Shown here one piece after another: positions 46,971 through 59,849 of a stretch of DNA of 64,000 nucleotides (position 1 is the stretch's first letter; every line of letters begins with the position of its first letter). Source of the stretch: Emydura subglobosa (Eukaryota; Chordata; Testudines; Chelidae); assembly GCA_007922225.1 (NCBI GenBank), contig ML680098.1:3888679-3952678 (forward strand). The letters run 5' to 3'. Below the pieces are notes generated by a model that was not told the origin of the DNA, ran no database searches, and was given only the letters and a program-made list of their open reading frames with translations. Made by a program: the position numbers and the translations under genes.

Positions 46971-47821
46971 TTAAAGGCGTTAACATAACCCAGTAATTGT
47001 CCAACCATAAACGATGTTAAACAAGGTATGGGAGAGGGGATACAGAGACCTCAGCCTGCTTAGTACCATGTCAAACACACCATTAAAAATTCTTTTAACC
47101 TTTTATTAAAGATATGGAGGAGGAGGAAATCGTTAAAGCATTTGAAATATAAAATAAGTAAGGTTTTCATTTTAACAATTTTTGTTCCCTTTAGCTGGAG
47201 CTAGTTTTAGAAAGAAATCCTGGTTTGATGGTCCCTTAAATGGTATCAAAGATGGTAATTGTCCTTTTGGGTAAAAGATAAGTTAGTTAATATGTGGTAT
47301 ATCTGTTGCTCCTGCTGCTGCTCAAGTCCAATCCCATTGCATCTCAGGTTCTGTTTGAGACTCAAGTTGAGCCAGTCATGGTGGTGACATCATTTGGATC
47401 TCTCTCTCTGGCCCTGTCTGGTCAGGACTTCTCAGGATTAGTATGACAAAGGCTCAGGGCCTCAGGAAACATGGGGTTGGCAACCATGATGGTGAAGTTT
47501 GCTTCAGTAGCTTGAGTCTGTTCTTCCCTCTGTTCTTCTTTAAGGACCCAAAAAGGAAATGATGGCAGGAACAGCCCATCCTCTCATTATTTTCGCCACC
47601 AATTAGGCCTAATATCTGACACTATTTTGTTTAATTTCCACATCTTCTGTTTTTACCAAGCTTGTTTTCAACCAAGTCCTTGAATCATTTCAAGTGAACT
47701 TTTTATGTTTAGACTAATTTGGTTTGTGTCTGTCTCCTTTTCACATCAACAGTTGTTATAGGTTACTGTGGCATCTTACGAACTTTTACATACATTTTAC
47801 AATTGGGATAAATGTTGGCCC

Positions 47822-47898
47822 AATTCTCACAGCATAATTATAAACACAAAGAATGGAAAGGTAGTCTTTGCACCAAAGAATTTACAATCTAAATAAAT
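47822..47898 (-). repeat. L2-type LINE 3' tail, reverse
   Basis: 'caccaaagaatttacaatct' preceded by 'aaacacaaagaatggaaagg' matches the last part of the same tail. Confidence 0.5.
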
Positions 47899-50849
47899 TC
47901 TAGTCTGTTCTGTTCTAAAGTATTACTCAAAGAATGGCATTGTGGCATTCCATGTTTGACTCGCAGTTGCTCGAGATTGGATGTGCTCTGTTCACAAGCA
48001 AAAATTCTAACTGCAAACCTTGCAAATTTTACCTAGAATAAAAGGGGGGAAATAAACTGGGCTGTTTTACTAGAATTTCCCCACCATTGGTACTACTTGT
48101 CCAGTTTCAGAGGTAACAGTAATATAGACAGGAATTCATGAAGCAATGCATTGTCTAATCCTTTTTTGACTAGGGTCTAAATAGTGCTTAAAAGGCTGAC
48201 GGCCATTGATAACCATACCTATTCTTGCACTCCTATCACTGCTACCACCTATGGAGCTGAACCAATGGTATCAGTGTAGGAAATCTTTGAGAGAGAAGCC
48301 AATTATGGACAAGAATGAGAGTCAAACTGGACTCTTTCCCCAATGATATGTAACACTCAACAATACATAACTCCCAATGATATAGGTTCTATAGGCCAAA
48401 TTAGAACCTCAGTGGTGCCTATGCAACCCCCATTGCCATCCAGTTCAGTCCTCTTTCTGTTTCTGATTCTGCTTGAGCAACTGGAAGAGGAGGCAGTACA
48501 AATAGATTTTTTTCACTGAAGCAAGCAACTATGACTTCCAGTGCATGAAGACAGCAGAGCTGCTGAGGAAGAAGGTACCATTTTTACATTGTTTTTAATA
48601 TAGAATTTCACTGTAATAGTTGCAACAGAAGTGAATTTTTATACCACCTGCAAATCTCTGAAATCATGACACCAACTCCCTTTCCTGTGCTGTAGGACAA
48701 AGGCAAGCACCTCACGGTATTAACTTACTAAAGGATATCTCTATAATTATTATAGTAGCCCACATCCCAACCTGGTTTCATAATTACTTATATAGCACTG
48801 CTTCTAATGGGAGCTGGCAGTTCCCCTGTCTCTTATACATTTCTTTATATTTTTAAATAGAATTTTTATAAACTAGAACCCTCTGATACAGCAGACTTTC
48901 CCTCCTACTTAAATCACCATCAGGAAGGGGATAAACTGTCTGTTAGTCTACACTAGACTAAGACATGGAGACATTCTCCCAGTTACAGTAGAGTGATAAA
49001 AACACAAACCAAGAGTGGCTAACAAATAGTTTTCAACTAAATGAGGTAGTAACTATAGCAAAAAAAAAAATAGCTACTTTATAAATGTACACTGAAAAGT
49101 ACAGGGTTAATCACAGAGATCTCTCTCTATTTGATAATAATGCTAAGTACTACCTCAGTTCATTAACAAACACTTAGTTTGTTTCCACCACTTTTGCCTC
49201 TAAGTGCACCTTATTCCTATGGCCCCAGGAAGTCTAATGGGACCCTTTTACTGTAACCTCATTTGTCTCAATTTTATTCATCTTAAAATTGCAAACAGCA
49301 ATATCATCAGTAAAATCTGAGGTGGCCCAAGATTTATCACTCAAGCTTTTCTACTCCTGCATAAGAAAGGGCATCATGATATGCCCATTACTAAAAACAC
49401 CACAACTTTCAACAGCGTTGGTCCAAAACACTGCAGTGAAACTACTATGAACTTTATTTTTGGACTATTATTGTGCAATAATCTGATAGCTCAGATTTGC
49501 AAGCAATATTGTCATGTTGATGGAAACCCTACAGAGACACCATATTCAAATGATAGGCAAATAGAAAAGAGAAAGCCAAGAATGAAGACTTTTTAGCAAT
49601 ATGCACAGAATCATAAACAACTTATTGTACTGACTGGAAGATTGAGGAGCATCCAGATTCACAAGAGGCTGAAGCACTGCTTTGGATGGGGGAGAAAAAG
49701 AGGCTTGCCTTTTGGTTCACCTACACTTCATAGCAGTGGACCTCTGTTCCTGTTAGGCTTAGGAGCTGTGCAGGAGATAAAACCAATTGCTCATGTGCCC
49801 CATAAGAGTGGACAATGCTTCATCTATATGTTGTTCTGTATTCCAAACCAGAGAGATGAGGTACATTGAGTAAAATTAAACCGGAAGTAAATGCTTTGAA
49901 GATGAAACATTTCATTGAAGAGTTGGCTTTCTGATACCTGTGCACTGCCAGCCATAATACACAATTAGCCATTCCCCAAAGAGAGAGGTTATAAACCAAA
50001 GGCAAAAACAAAGGATGGATTAGTGTCCTTGGAATCATCAGTCAGAGACAGAAGAGTGATCAGAAGGAGGAACATCTTTGAGACTCAGAAAATGAAGTGA
50101 CAATGGGCTTTCTGGCTATACCACAAGAGGAGAAATTAAGTGGCCAAAATTTATGATTGCCTGTCTTTTTCTTTGATCATCAGACATAACAAGCAGCATT
50201 TCTAAGAACCATGTAGTCCCATTTGCCACAGGAGAGGGATCATTGGTGGCACCATGTGACTTCCATCCTGAAGTAGCAGGGATGAGTGATGATGATGAAT
50301 ATAACTTGCACTTAGCCAACAACATTAGTTACAAGGTAAATCACATTTCATGTTCTTCATTCTTGAAGGATTGTGTTCAATATTGATTTACAACATTCCA
50401 TTGCTTTTTTCTTATGATCCATTATTATTCAGGGACTAATTATTTATTCTTCTGGGTACTGCCAAGCAGTACTGAGACTGTCCAAGCATACTGTATAGAA
50501 CTAGTTGGCAGTATCCTTCATTCAATGGCTTCCCAAACAGAGAGAATTAGACTTAAAACTCAAAGAGGCAACATAATTGTTTGCAAACAGCAACTTTACC
50601 AGGTGAGTTAAAAGGACATCTATCTCCTAACAAACAAAGAGGAATTTATCTTGGATGTGCCCTTGTAGAACCAGAGCCTACTCTTACTACATCAAAGGGA
50701 GTAAAATTGGGCCCATAAACTCATAGAATAAAGTTTCATGCATGTTGAACTATTGTATTTAAATTGAAATGTTGTTTAGTAACAAATACAGTTAGGTTAC
50801 TAATACTTCTGTCCCAGAATAAACTCTTATTGATAAGGGAGTAACATTT
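47899..50849. other. Unique AT-rich DNA, no gene seen
   Basis: Frames at 49381, 49642, 49820, 50116 and 50414 are at most 75 codons and lack domains. No repeat recognised with confidence. Confidence 0.4.
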
Positions 50850-51080
50850 TGGGATTCAACCCAGACCAGTAAGGGGTTGCATCACCTTCTGCCCAGTAAC
50901 ACTGGGTGCCTTGGCTCACAGCCTAGACCCTACCAGCCAGCAGACAAGCATGCAGTTCCCTGAGTGTTGTGCAGCCTTGCTTCAGCGCTCTGACCTCAGC
51001 AGCCCCACCCCAGATCTCCACCTGCCTTGGTTACTACTTGCCTTTGTTACTACTTGCATGGCAATCCCAACACTCTCCTA
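50850..51080 (-). mobile_element. LTR-like repeat, part 1 (split by a MITE)
   Basis: CCAGTAAGGGG (50866-50876) and 'aacactgggtgcc' align with 21996-22020 of the copy at 21930-22600. The sequence is interrupted at 51081 by a MITE and resumes at 51336. Confidence 0.6.
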
Positions 51081-51335
51081 GGGTGTGTCTTCAAATTCAC
51101 CACTGTCAGATCGATTTCTCAGAATTGCTCAATCTGGAAATTGACTTAATAAATTCACTCCCGGAAAAAGAATAATGCTGCATCAATGGGAAATGCATTC
51201 CTGTCGATGCAGAGTAGTGGAGACGGTGCGGAGAATGACTTTAGGAAGTCAACGGAAGATACGCAAGCTACATAGAATAGCTTGCGTATCTCCCTTGACT
51301 GCCACCAAATTTGCCAGTAAGTGTAGACCAGGCCC
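51081..51335 (-). mobile_element. Palindrome-bearing MITE inserted in an LTR
   Basis: 255 bp with ends GGGTGTGTCT and AGACCAGGCCC (imperfect inverted repeats) flanked by CTA on the left and TA on the right. Its centre has a perfect 14-bp inverted repeat, AGATACGCAAGCTA (51257-51270) and TAGCTTGCGTATCT (51278-51291). The second copy at 60275-60546 lies in the opposite orientation. The 2-3 bp target duplication points to a Harbinger- or Tc1/mariner-type element. It has no coding capacity. Confidence 0.75.
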
Positions 51336-52170
51336 TAATCCTAAATTTCTCCAGAACCATCTGTACTGAAGCATCTATCCCTCTTCTGGAACACTCAGAA
51401 AAATAATAAGGTTCATTGCTCCTTTAATGAGACAAAAGCACAGCTTATTACTTTAACTGCAGTTAATCACTTAATTCAGACAGAACTGTGCTGGTGTAGA
51501 TTAAAAGTAAAATATGTTTATTAACAAAAAGAGACAGGTTTTAAGTGAGTTCAAATACAAGACAAAAATGGTTACAAGTAAATAAAAGTAGAATACGCTT
51601 TCTAGTGGCTAAGACTTAACTCAGCAAGCTAAAGTCCTGGTTCAAGGTAGATTTCTTCTCTCTTCTTTCTAGCCAGGTATGATTTTCTCTCACTCCAGGA
51701 CCTTCCACAGAAGTACAAGATGCTGGGTTTTCCCCTTGCCTTCATAGGTTAAAAATTCCAAAGTGACTTTCTGTGTCCACTTAGCTCTCTCAAAGTTCAT
51801 TGACCCTGTTCAAGAGGCAGGATGACCTCATGCTGGTCTTCGTACCAGTGGACTTCCCATACTGCTGCTGAATTCTATGTAAATGGGGCTTCAATTGTTT
51901 TGATTCCACCATGCTTAATTTGCCCAGGAGACAGGTAGATAGCTGTCTTGCCTCTGTTTCTCTCCCTTTGTTTGGTCACAGACTTTAAAGCACAATATCA
52001 ACGAGTAGGCAGTTGTCTTTGTGATGTGGACATCTGTCCACTGAGATTCCCCATTTCATGTAGGCCACTGAACGGACATGAGAGTAACAACTAACCTAGG
52101 CGGGATCTGGAAGGGTGACCAAAAGTGGCTCTATATCCATCAACAGGCCTTTTGATAGGTTTTCAAAAGG
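51336..52170 (-). mobile_element. LTR-like repeat, part 2
   Basis: Continues the repeat after the MITE: TTTATT (51517-51522) in 'gtttattaacaaaaagag' and 'atggttacaagtaaataaaa' (51569-51588) align with 22333 and 22391. The minus-strand AATAAA supports an LTR in reverse. The right part (to about 52170) would be U3. Confidence 0.58.
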
Positions 52171-52186
52171 GAGAAGTCAGAAATAG

Positions 52187-52285
52187 ATTCATAGATTTCA
52201 AGGCCAGAAGAGGCCATTGTGATCATCTCATTTGAACCTCCTGTAGAACACATCCCATAGAACTTTTCCAGAAATAATTCTTGGA
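52187..52285 (-). mobile_element. CR1 LINE 3' end, reverse
   Basis: 'attcatagatttcaaggcca', 'gaagaggccattgtgatcat' and 'ttttccagaaataattc' are the CR1 3' end in reverse, the same subfamily as the 40316-40376 end. Confidence 0.88.
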
Positions 52286-55200
52286 GAAGATGTAATCATG
52301 GACTATGTGATGTAGCTCAGTGCCATATTAATATGGTTACACATGGTCACCATTAGAAAGTCATCCGTCGTTAACCAAAATTAATATCCCATTTTAAATT
52401 GTAAATTAAAGTAGCATATACAGAGGAAATATTATTGTCCAGTAACTATGAGTAAACGAACTCTCTCTTAGTGCCAAGTACTATACATCAGTGTCATGGC
52501 GAAAATGATTGTATATCTATGTAAGGAAACAACATAATACAACTCTTTAATCCCATGTCTGTACAGCACTGTGGTTCAGCATTAGCTAGTGTATCAAATA
52601 GTGCGTCCTGCTCTTTTGGGATATTAATCGACAGAAAAATCTTTAGCTTTGTATCGAATGGTCAATGTAAATTCCTTAAGTACTTGTCTTTCTTTTAAAA
52701 CAATCTGTCCTGATCCTAAAGACTATACTGTTAATCAAAATCCAATCAAATCTATCCAAGATCTAATGAACAAAAAACACTCTGATCTAGTTTAGATTGA
52801 AGAATTGTACTTTAGTTTGACCAAATTCTATGAGAAGAGATCCAGGACCAATGACACCAGTTTTATATTTTTAAACGTAATTGATATAAATGGACTTACT
52901 CCAAATCCACAGTACTGAAAGAAGAGAATCAGGGTCAAATTTTTTTACGATTCCTCCTCTGTACAATATGTTGGATAATTATTTTTCTCGTCTTTTGAGA
53001 ACTAAATCAAATTTCTACCTATTCCCACAATGTTTCATTAAGAAGTAAAATTTCATGCTTCAGACTCAATGGAAATTTGGCAGAGTTTGCAACCCTTTTA
53101 AACAAAAGATCACAGATAATATATTTGCGGTCTAGTAAATATTTTTTCTAGAATGTGTAATTTCTTGTTATCCAGCCATTTTAGTAATGCCTTGCTTTCT
53201 ATCTATAGAGCCACCACTTAGGAATGATAACCACTACCTCAGCCATATTTGCTAAGCATAGCAGTCTTCTATTTATTGTAAGTCTTAACCTTTAAGTTTC
53301 CAATTTGGCTTTAAAGCTTTTATATCTGTGAAAAGCACTCCATATTTCTTAATAATGAGGATTTTCCCAAGAGGAACCAAATAAGGTTTGCTGAACATAA
53401 AAACTAATTTCATTAGTAGAATAATTCTGCTCAGTACAGAAAGATATAAATTATGATGGGGAAAATATAATGTACTCCAATCAGAATGAGTTGCTATTAT
53501 CTAATGAAAGTTCTATCAAACCCTAGAGCTTGGCAGTAAGTTTATGTCACCAATTCAACCATCACTAGATATGAAAACTTTATTTTGATTCACCCTCCCA
53601 CACACACCTTGCTAGTTCACAGTACAGTTCACTGTTTAAAAACCTGTAGAATTTCAAATGAAAATTGTATGTACTCAGTTTCATATTTCAGAATCATTTC
53701 ATTAATGAAAGAAGCACAAAGTCACCAATTTAGAACCGTCAAATTCCATCATAGCTGAGTGCTAAAGGTTGTCTTTGCTGCTAGTGCAGAACTAACATTG
53801 CAGCTGGACCAAATCCTAAAAAAACACAAGACAAGACACCAGAAGACAATCTTGAGCTTCTTTTGATGCATAACCATCAAAATAAGGAGCTGCCTAGATT
53901 TAGCCATCTTTCATGTTTGCAGTAAGCCTATCAACCTGATGGTATCTAAGAAGTTATGAAGCAACAAGACAGACCAATAAATATATTACTTTCTTGCAAT
54001 CAATGGGAGAGGAACTTTGAGTGACCTCAGGGGAAAGATAGAACACCCAAGTAGGGGTGATGGGGCTGAAGCAAGAGAGTGTGCATGGCTGGGAGTGGGA
54101 GACTACCCCCTCATCAAGTCTATCCTCTTCCCACTGGCTGGAGGCAGGGAGAATGGATTAGCTGGTTGACTTGAGACATCCTTCGCCTTAATTATTTAAG
54201 CTTGCGCTATCTATGCAAAAAGCTTCTTGTGACAGCCAACTATCTGGCTGATAAGGATAGAAAAGAACAGCTCCCAGCTATAAATGAGACCCAGGATTGT
54301 ACGGGTGGTCCTTTTGCCTATGAGAAAAAGGGAGATATGAAGTCTTTATAGACTGAGGTCCTGTCTTGGGAACCTGTATTTCTCCTATGTGAGGGAGGTG
54401 GAGAAGATTAAAAAAGGGAGCTGAATCCTAGGCATGGGCCCAGGCAGGTCTATCGCACCAAACAACCAAAACTTGGTAGTCCTGATTATTGTGCTGGACC
54501 CATTTAAGTGCCCGGTATGACAAAGCAGAAAGGGGGATGTGCATGACATCCCCTCCCAGTACAAAACAAATAAAATTGGAGCCTACTGTTTAACATGCAT
54601 CCTATGTGTCTGTTGTTCATTTGCCTGAGTGCTCTGATCAATGCTCTTTTTCCTACTGTTTTTTCTAGTTACAGGGACATGCCAATTTGCATATTCCAGG
54701 ATTTAAAAAAAAAAAAAGTTATTTATAAGTGTCATTCCTACAGAAAGGCAGTGTGTGACTTTACACAAAACTTTCAGCTATCTCCAGATGTAAAATTTAG
54801 CACTCAAGACATTATGTGGATTTGAAAATCTTCATGAAGGACTGAAAACATAAATGGAGCATAAAAGCAATTAATGGAGTGATAGGCAAACTATGGTGTC
54901 AGGGGCCAGCTATACCATATGGGACCCGTTGAATTAAAGCACCCTGGGAAAAGTACTTGATATCTAGCTATGGTTTAATTTTTCCACTGGTCATGCTCAC
55001 TCACCACATATTTTAGTGTGGAGTTAGAATACAATACCAAAACCCAGGCATGGGTAGCAGATGTGCTGTGAAAGTATATTAACTTGGCTAGTCCTAGCCC
55101 AAGATGTGAATAAATGCTCATACAGTTACAGGTGGAAAAAAAGGAAGCAGAGAAACAAGAGTTAGGAGAACAAAGGGAGAAAGAGGAAGCAAAGGAAAAA

Positions 55201-57114
55201 GGATTAATTTGGTGTCAGGATTTATCCCCTCCCCCTTATTGCACTGTGTTGAGGTGTCTCTTTGAAAGAAGATGATGGAAAATGAATGCACAATCCAAGA
55301 CTAATCTTTCATGGCTATCTTTTCAAGATACACCAAGTATACTAGAAAAACTATAGTACGTCATGAGAAAGTGTAATGGAAGAATACAATAGGAAGTGCC
55401 ACTACCACTCCAAGTGTGCTGCGGGTTATGACAAGTACGAAGGTCATTCATGCCCATGTTGATGAAGCTAATGAGTTGTCAATGGAGTTTTCATTGCACT
55501 CCAAACATTATTTCATAGAACTGGAGAGACTAGGGAATGTCGAATATGTAGTAAATTTGAAGTGCTGAAGCTGATTGCAAAGTACACTACTGGAGTTTGG
55601 GGCTTCCCAAAACAGGGTATTTAAAGGAGCAGTGGATGGATTTCTCTAAAAAGAAGAAACTGTATGTATAGCAAGTTTCTTCTGTAACAACAATCAGGCT
55701 CAAGACTAAGTGATATTTACCATCAATGGGCAAAGAAAATGAAAGAGAATTTATAACTCACCCCATTTCTTGCACTATAAGTGCAGCTATAATAAATTCT
55801 ACTCCCAGCTACTAAAACTTTGGTATAGATTAAGATGCATCACCAGATGCATTCACAAAACAACAAAAAGCACCAATTCATTCAAAGAACGCCAAGCTTG
55901 CTAAATGCAAGATTCCATGGGAGCAGGTGTATGGTAGAAAAATGAACAAATGAACTGGTGGGAATAGTCCCCACAGAAAGAGGGGATTTCAAGTGCATAT
56001 TGCAGAGATTTTGGTTTTTCTGTTTTGCAGAAAGTGAATTTCAGATTCATAATGACAGGAATTCACACCAGAAACGAGATTCTAAGATTTATGCTCTTCC
56101 AAGCAAGGAACAGGCTGCTGTTCTGTAAGGTAAGAATACCGTGCACTTAATCAAAAGTGCTCAAAAAATGGATATCAAACATCAAACTCACAAATAATCT
56201 ACTGTCCAAGAATCATTTGTGGAAATGATCGGACAAAGAATTGCAAACAGATACATTTGAGAAAAATCACAACTGTTAGTGGACAATTTACAAAGTGAGA
56301 AGTGAATTTAGTTTAACAAATTATTGGTTTTCACCTATTAAACTAGCTCTAATTTTAGCAAATTGTTTTTAGTTTGCCTCTTGAACAGCTCCTGGTCACA
56401 TCTGGGAATTTTCTCCTTCTTTGGATTCCATCTGTTTGTTCACTTTTTTGTTCTTATCTTTCTATTGCCCGTCACAAAATCTTTAAGTAGATCCATGTTG
56501 TCTATAGGTCTGTTTATGGATTTATCTTCCTAGCTGAAGGCTATGCTTCTAAAGTGATTTTATTAGCTTTTCACTTGTTTAGATTTTTTTCTTTTATGCT
56601 AGCTCCTTAATCATCTGTGCATTTTTTCCACAAACATTCTGCTGGGTATATTGGCTATATTAAGACAGGCTCTTTTGACTGTAGTTCTGCTGGAGTTTTG
56701 CCTGGCAGGGTTTAAAAGTACAAATCTTGAAACTGTTTTCATCTTATTTTGTGGCTTCCTTTGCCTTCAAAAAGTAGTCTGATTAAGCCCATAAAAAGTT
56801 ATTTCTTGGCTATTCCTTAGATTTGTATTTCATTCCATGTGTATTTTAACAGCCGCTATATTTCATTTCTGACAGAAATCCCTGTGTGGGTAAGGTGGTA
56901 GCCACTATGTAGGCGTGGCCCCCAGCAACTACACATTAGTTCAGAAGTCAGCTGTGCAGTGTTTCTCCTCTTAAACATTTAAGACATCTAATGTAATGAA
57001 TCCCTAGATGACAATAAAGGAAGTGTGATGGATTGCTGGAGACCGATCTCACCATTCATACAGAGGTAAATCTTCCATTAAGAAATGGGTGAGACCAGCA
57101 CCAGACAAGATTAA
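52286..57114. other. Mostly unique AT-rich DNA, no gene seen
   Basis: Nearly 5 kb without a confident repeat. The stretch 53990-54600 ends in 'caaataaaattggagcct' with an AATAAA (54569 region) and has 'agctataaatgagaccc' upstream, so it may be a further old LTR, but this is weak. An A13 run is at 54703-54717. No coding frame of interest. Confidence 0.4.
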
Positions 57115-57386
57115 GGCCTAGCCAAGACTTAAATATTAGATAAACCTAGCTATATCACTCAGAGCTGTGAAAGTTGCCATGCTATGAGCACCATAGTGAA
57201 GTTGACCTAATCACAGTGTAAATGTGGCTAGATTGATGGAAGAATTTACCTCTCAGAGATGTGAATTAACTGGATGGATGGAAAATTCCCTTCCATTCAT
57301 ATAAGAAGTGTCTATGCTACAGTGCTACAGCAGCACTGTAACTGTTGTAGTGTAGACCTATTCCTATTGTAGTGTAGACCTATTCC
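57115..57386 (+). mobile_element. MITE with 'gtgtagac' end and duplicated terminus
   Basis: Starts 'ggcctagccaagacttaaat' and runs through 'cctagctatatcactcagag', 'gtgaattaactggatggatg' and 'aagtgtctatgctacagtgc' to 'ttgtagtgtagacctattcc'. CAGTGCT/AGCACTG (57320-57338) forms a 7-bp hairpin. The last 20 bp (57345-57364) are repeated at 57367-57386. The order fits a turtle MITE I recall that ends in 'gcagcactgtaagtgtagac'. Confidence 0.7.
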
Positions 57387-57597
57387 CCTCCCAACTAGCC
57401 AGAAGCCCACTCTCAGCCCCTTTTAGCAATATAAGCAGGGCGGTCATAATTTCCTGACGTCTTTTCACCACTCCTAAAGTGAGAACCACTGAGTTACACT
57501 GATGCAAGGTGGGTATAAAATACTATCATTCCAGTTCTCTACATTTCACTCTGACATTGCACAGGACAGTGGTGAATGAAGCCTGTATATTCAACAC

Positions 57598-58005
57598 AAC
57601 CAGCCTTGGTTAAGTAAGACGTCTTCTAGCTCATGCAGGAGAAGATGACGTATTAAGCTCAAGAACTTCCAGGTTTGATCCTTGCTGCCGATGACTTAAC
57701 AAAGGGCTGTACAAGTGGTGGCCCATATAGAGAATTCAGCTGAGAAGTCTCGGAAGCTCAGAATGTGCTTCTCTGCCCAGGGGAGTATGCAACTCCTGCC
57801 TGGTTGGTGTGGCATTCTATGCCCCTCTAGCAATGGCTAGGCCAGCTAGAGATTGATGAGCCTACTACAGCCTTGGCTAAGTGACATGTCTTTTAGCTCA
57901 GGCAGTAGAGTATTTTAGCTCAAGTGGTCTGTATCAAGCTCAGGAGGCCCCAGATTTTATGCTCGCTGACAATGACCCACCAAGTAGCCTGGGCATTACA
58001 CAATT
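57598..58005 (+). mobile_element. tRNA-derived SINE, two copies head to tail
   Basis: Copy one starts 'ccagccttggttaagtaaga' with an A-box-like 'tagctcatgcagg' (57627-57639) and a B-box-like GGTTTGATCCT (57672-57682). It is followed by a non-tRNA tail containing 'gagaattcagctgagaagtc' and 'tcctgcctggttggtgtggc'. Copy two starts 'acagccttggctaagtgaca' (57867) with 'tagctcaggcagtagag' (57894-57910), but its B box is decayed. I recall this SINE from cryptodiran turtles. Both are in the same orientation. Confidence 0.75.
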
Positions 58006-58217
58006 ATAATGATTTTTATAAAGTAAGCTTTATGGAAAAATACTTTCAACCTGCATAGCAGGTCTTAAACCTGGATTGTGCTCTCCATACTTTGTGAAAA
58101 TTCCATTGATATTAATGGGAGGCTTGAGCATAGATGAAGACAAACATTTTTCACAATTTTTAATGTCATCACCTTTTTTTGACCTATGAGGAAAATTATT
58201 CACTATTTTTGTCCTTT

Positions 58218-58381
58218 AAAAAAAAAAAAAAAAAAAAGGCACCACACTTTTGGGGACGAGGAATTCATCCTGGGCAAGAGTCTTCATTAAAAAAAACAAC
58301 ACTTCTCTTTTTTGGCAACTTTCTGGACCGTGTTATTTTTGGCTGAAAAAGATCCTCCTTTTAAAAAAAAAAAAAAAAAAA
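58218..58381. repeat. Two long A-tracts bracketing ~125 bp
   Basis: A20 (58218-58237) and A19 (58363-58381), with a further A8 near 58289. Length uncertain in any single read. Simple repeats or decayed poly(A) tails. Confidence 0.8.
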
Positions 58382-58639
58382 GCCAGACTGATAGCCCTGC
58401 AGACTGAAGTCTATCCACAGCACAGGTGTGACAAGCTGTGGCTCTGAAAGCTTCCCAGCAGTGCTTGCCCAGTGGAACAGTCCTTAATGAAGAGAAGGTC
58501 AGTTAGTTTATATGGCCAATTCAAACATTGGAGTCTCTTCTAACAAAAGTGACACATGTAGGGGGCAGTTTTATCTATGGGGATTACCTACCCAATAGGA
58601 ATTAGACTGAGACCACAGATGTGGACAGTGAGGTATAGA

Positions 58640-58960
58640 GAGGTTAAGTCACTGATCAATGATTAGTGAGGGAAATCTAGTTAAAAATTAACTGGAGAAG
58701 AGGCCTCGTTAATTAATAGAGACTAGATCATAATTACTGTAACTAGGGGAGGCTAGCTAAACATGAACTAGGAACTAGTTAGTGAAGATTATCTAAAGGG
58801 ATAGGTTAATGATTAATTAGAAAAATAGCCATTAAGTAGAAAGCAAAAAACTAAAGAAACTATTAGGAGGATTACCTCATGATTAATTACTTGGGAGGAC
58901 TAGTTCTGAATGGTTAATATGGGACTAATTAACCATTACCAGGCATGATTGATAAATGCA
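58640..58960. repeat. Degenerate TTAATTA-rich tandem repeat, ~26 bp unit
   Basis: Recurring units of the type 'atgattaatta nnn gggaggactagtta' are visible: around 58658 (aatgattagtgagggaaat), 58733 (ataattactgtaactagggg), 58807 (aatgattaattagaaaaata), 58878 (catgattaattacttgggag) and 58906 (gaatggttaatatgggacta). Spacing and sequence are too degraded to fix one period; about ten units fit. Confidence 0.5.
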
Positions 58961-59404
58961 TGACTATTTACTACTTAGCTCAAAATCATTTTTAAGACTT
59001 GTATTTGATAAACAAAAGCATGTTTATGTGGAAATGGGTGTTGCTGTTTCCCCTAATCAAATTAGAAACGTCCTGTCCTTATGTTCAGGAAATACGGATG
59101 TTGAAGATCCAAATATTTCTCCTTGCGTATGCGCAATTTGTCAGCTAGTTTGTGAATATTTACATATTCATAAGCCTGACATCTGTCACAACCGCATATG
59201 AATGATTTTGCTATTAATCAGATATTTGATAGATTTATTACTTTGTCCCCAAATAGTAGGGCAACATTGTGGAGAGAAAATATATTAAATATGTATGTGC
59301 ATAGATGACTATGAGAAGGGGACATACTCTTCCCCCTGTGCTTTTATTGATGGTCTGAGAACATTCTGCATTGTATACATTTTGACTCAAAATAGTTGTC
59401 TTTT

Positions 59405-59465
59405 AGGACTTGACCAACTGAAAGACTCCCATTGACTTTAATGGGCTTTGGATCAGACCCTCAGT
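59405..59465. repeat. Abundant amniote interspersed repeat copy
   Basis: 'actcccattgactttaatgg' followed by 'gctttggatcagaccctca' is a clear family match. Confidence 0.65.
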
Positions 59466-59849
59466 GTAACAAACCATTTCTGAATGACAAAATTCAATGG
59501 GATATGACAATAACCATTTACAAATTATATAGGAAGACAAAATTAGTTTGAAGAGGTGGGGGAATAGCACACTATCTAAAAGATGCCATAAAACCTAATT
59601 CAATACAATTTCTGAGTAGATATAGCCAAAAACCAAAATACATCTCAATGCAAAGGTGTTGAAAATGTTCACGTTTTTTCATTTAAAAAAAAAAAAATCA
59701 AATTTACAGTGAAAGATTTCACCACAAATTTGAATTTTGGAAAAATCTGAATAGCTCTATTTCTGAGTCGAGGTTGACTTCAGAGTAGAACCTGAATGGG
59801 GTCAAATTCTAAGTCAAACAAATAGATCATACTACCAGCCTCCTAATCG

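Noticed and set aside
53990..54600. Possible LTR ending in AATAAA near 54569
   Set aside because: Only a polyadenylation-like signal and a TATA-like word were seen; no family similarity was recognised, so it was not listed as an element.
57627..57682. A-box and B-box spaced like a tRNA gene
   Set aside because: The body cannot fold as a full tRNA and the flanks match a SINE; it is a tRNA-derived retroposon head, not a tRNA gene.
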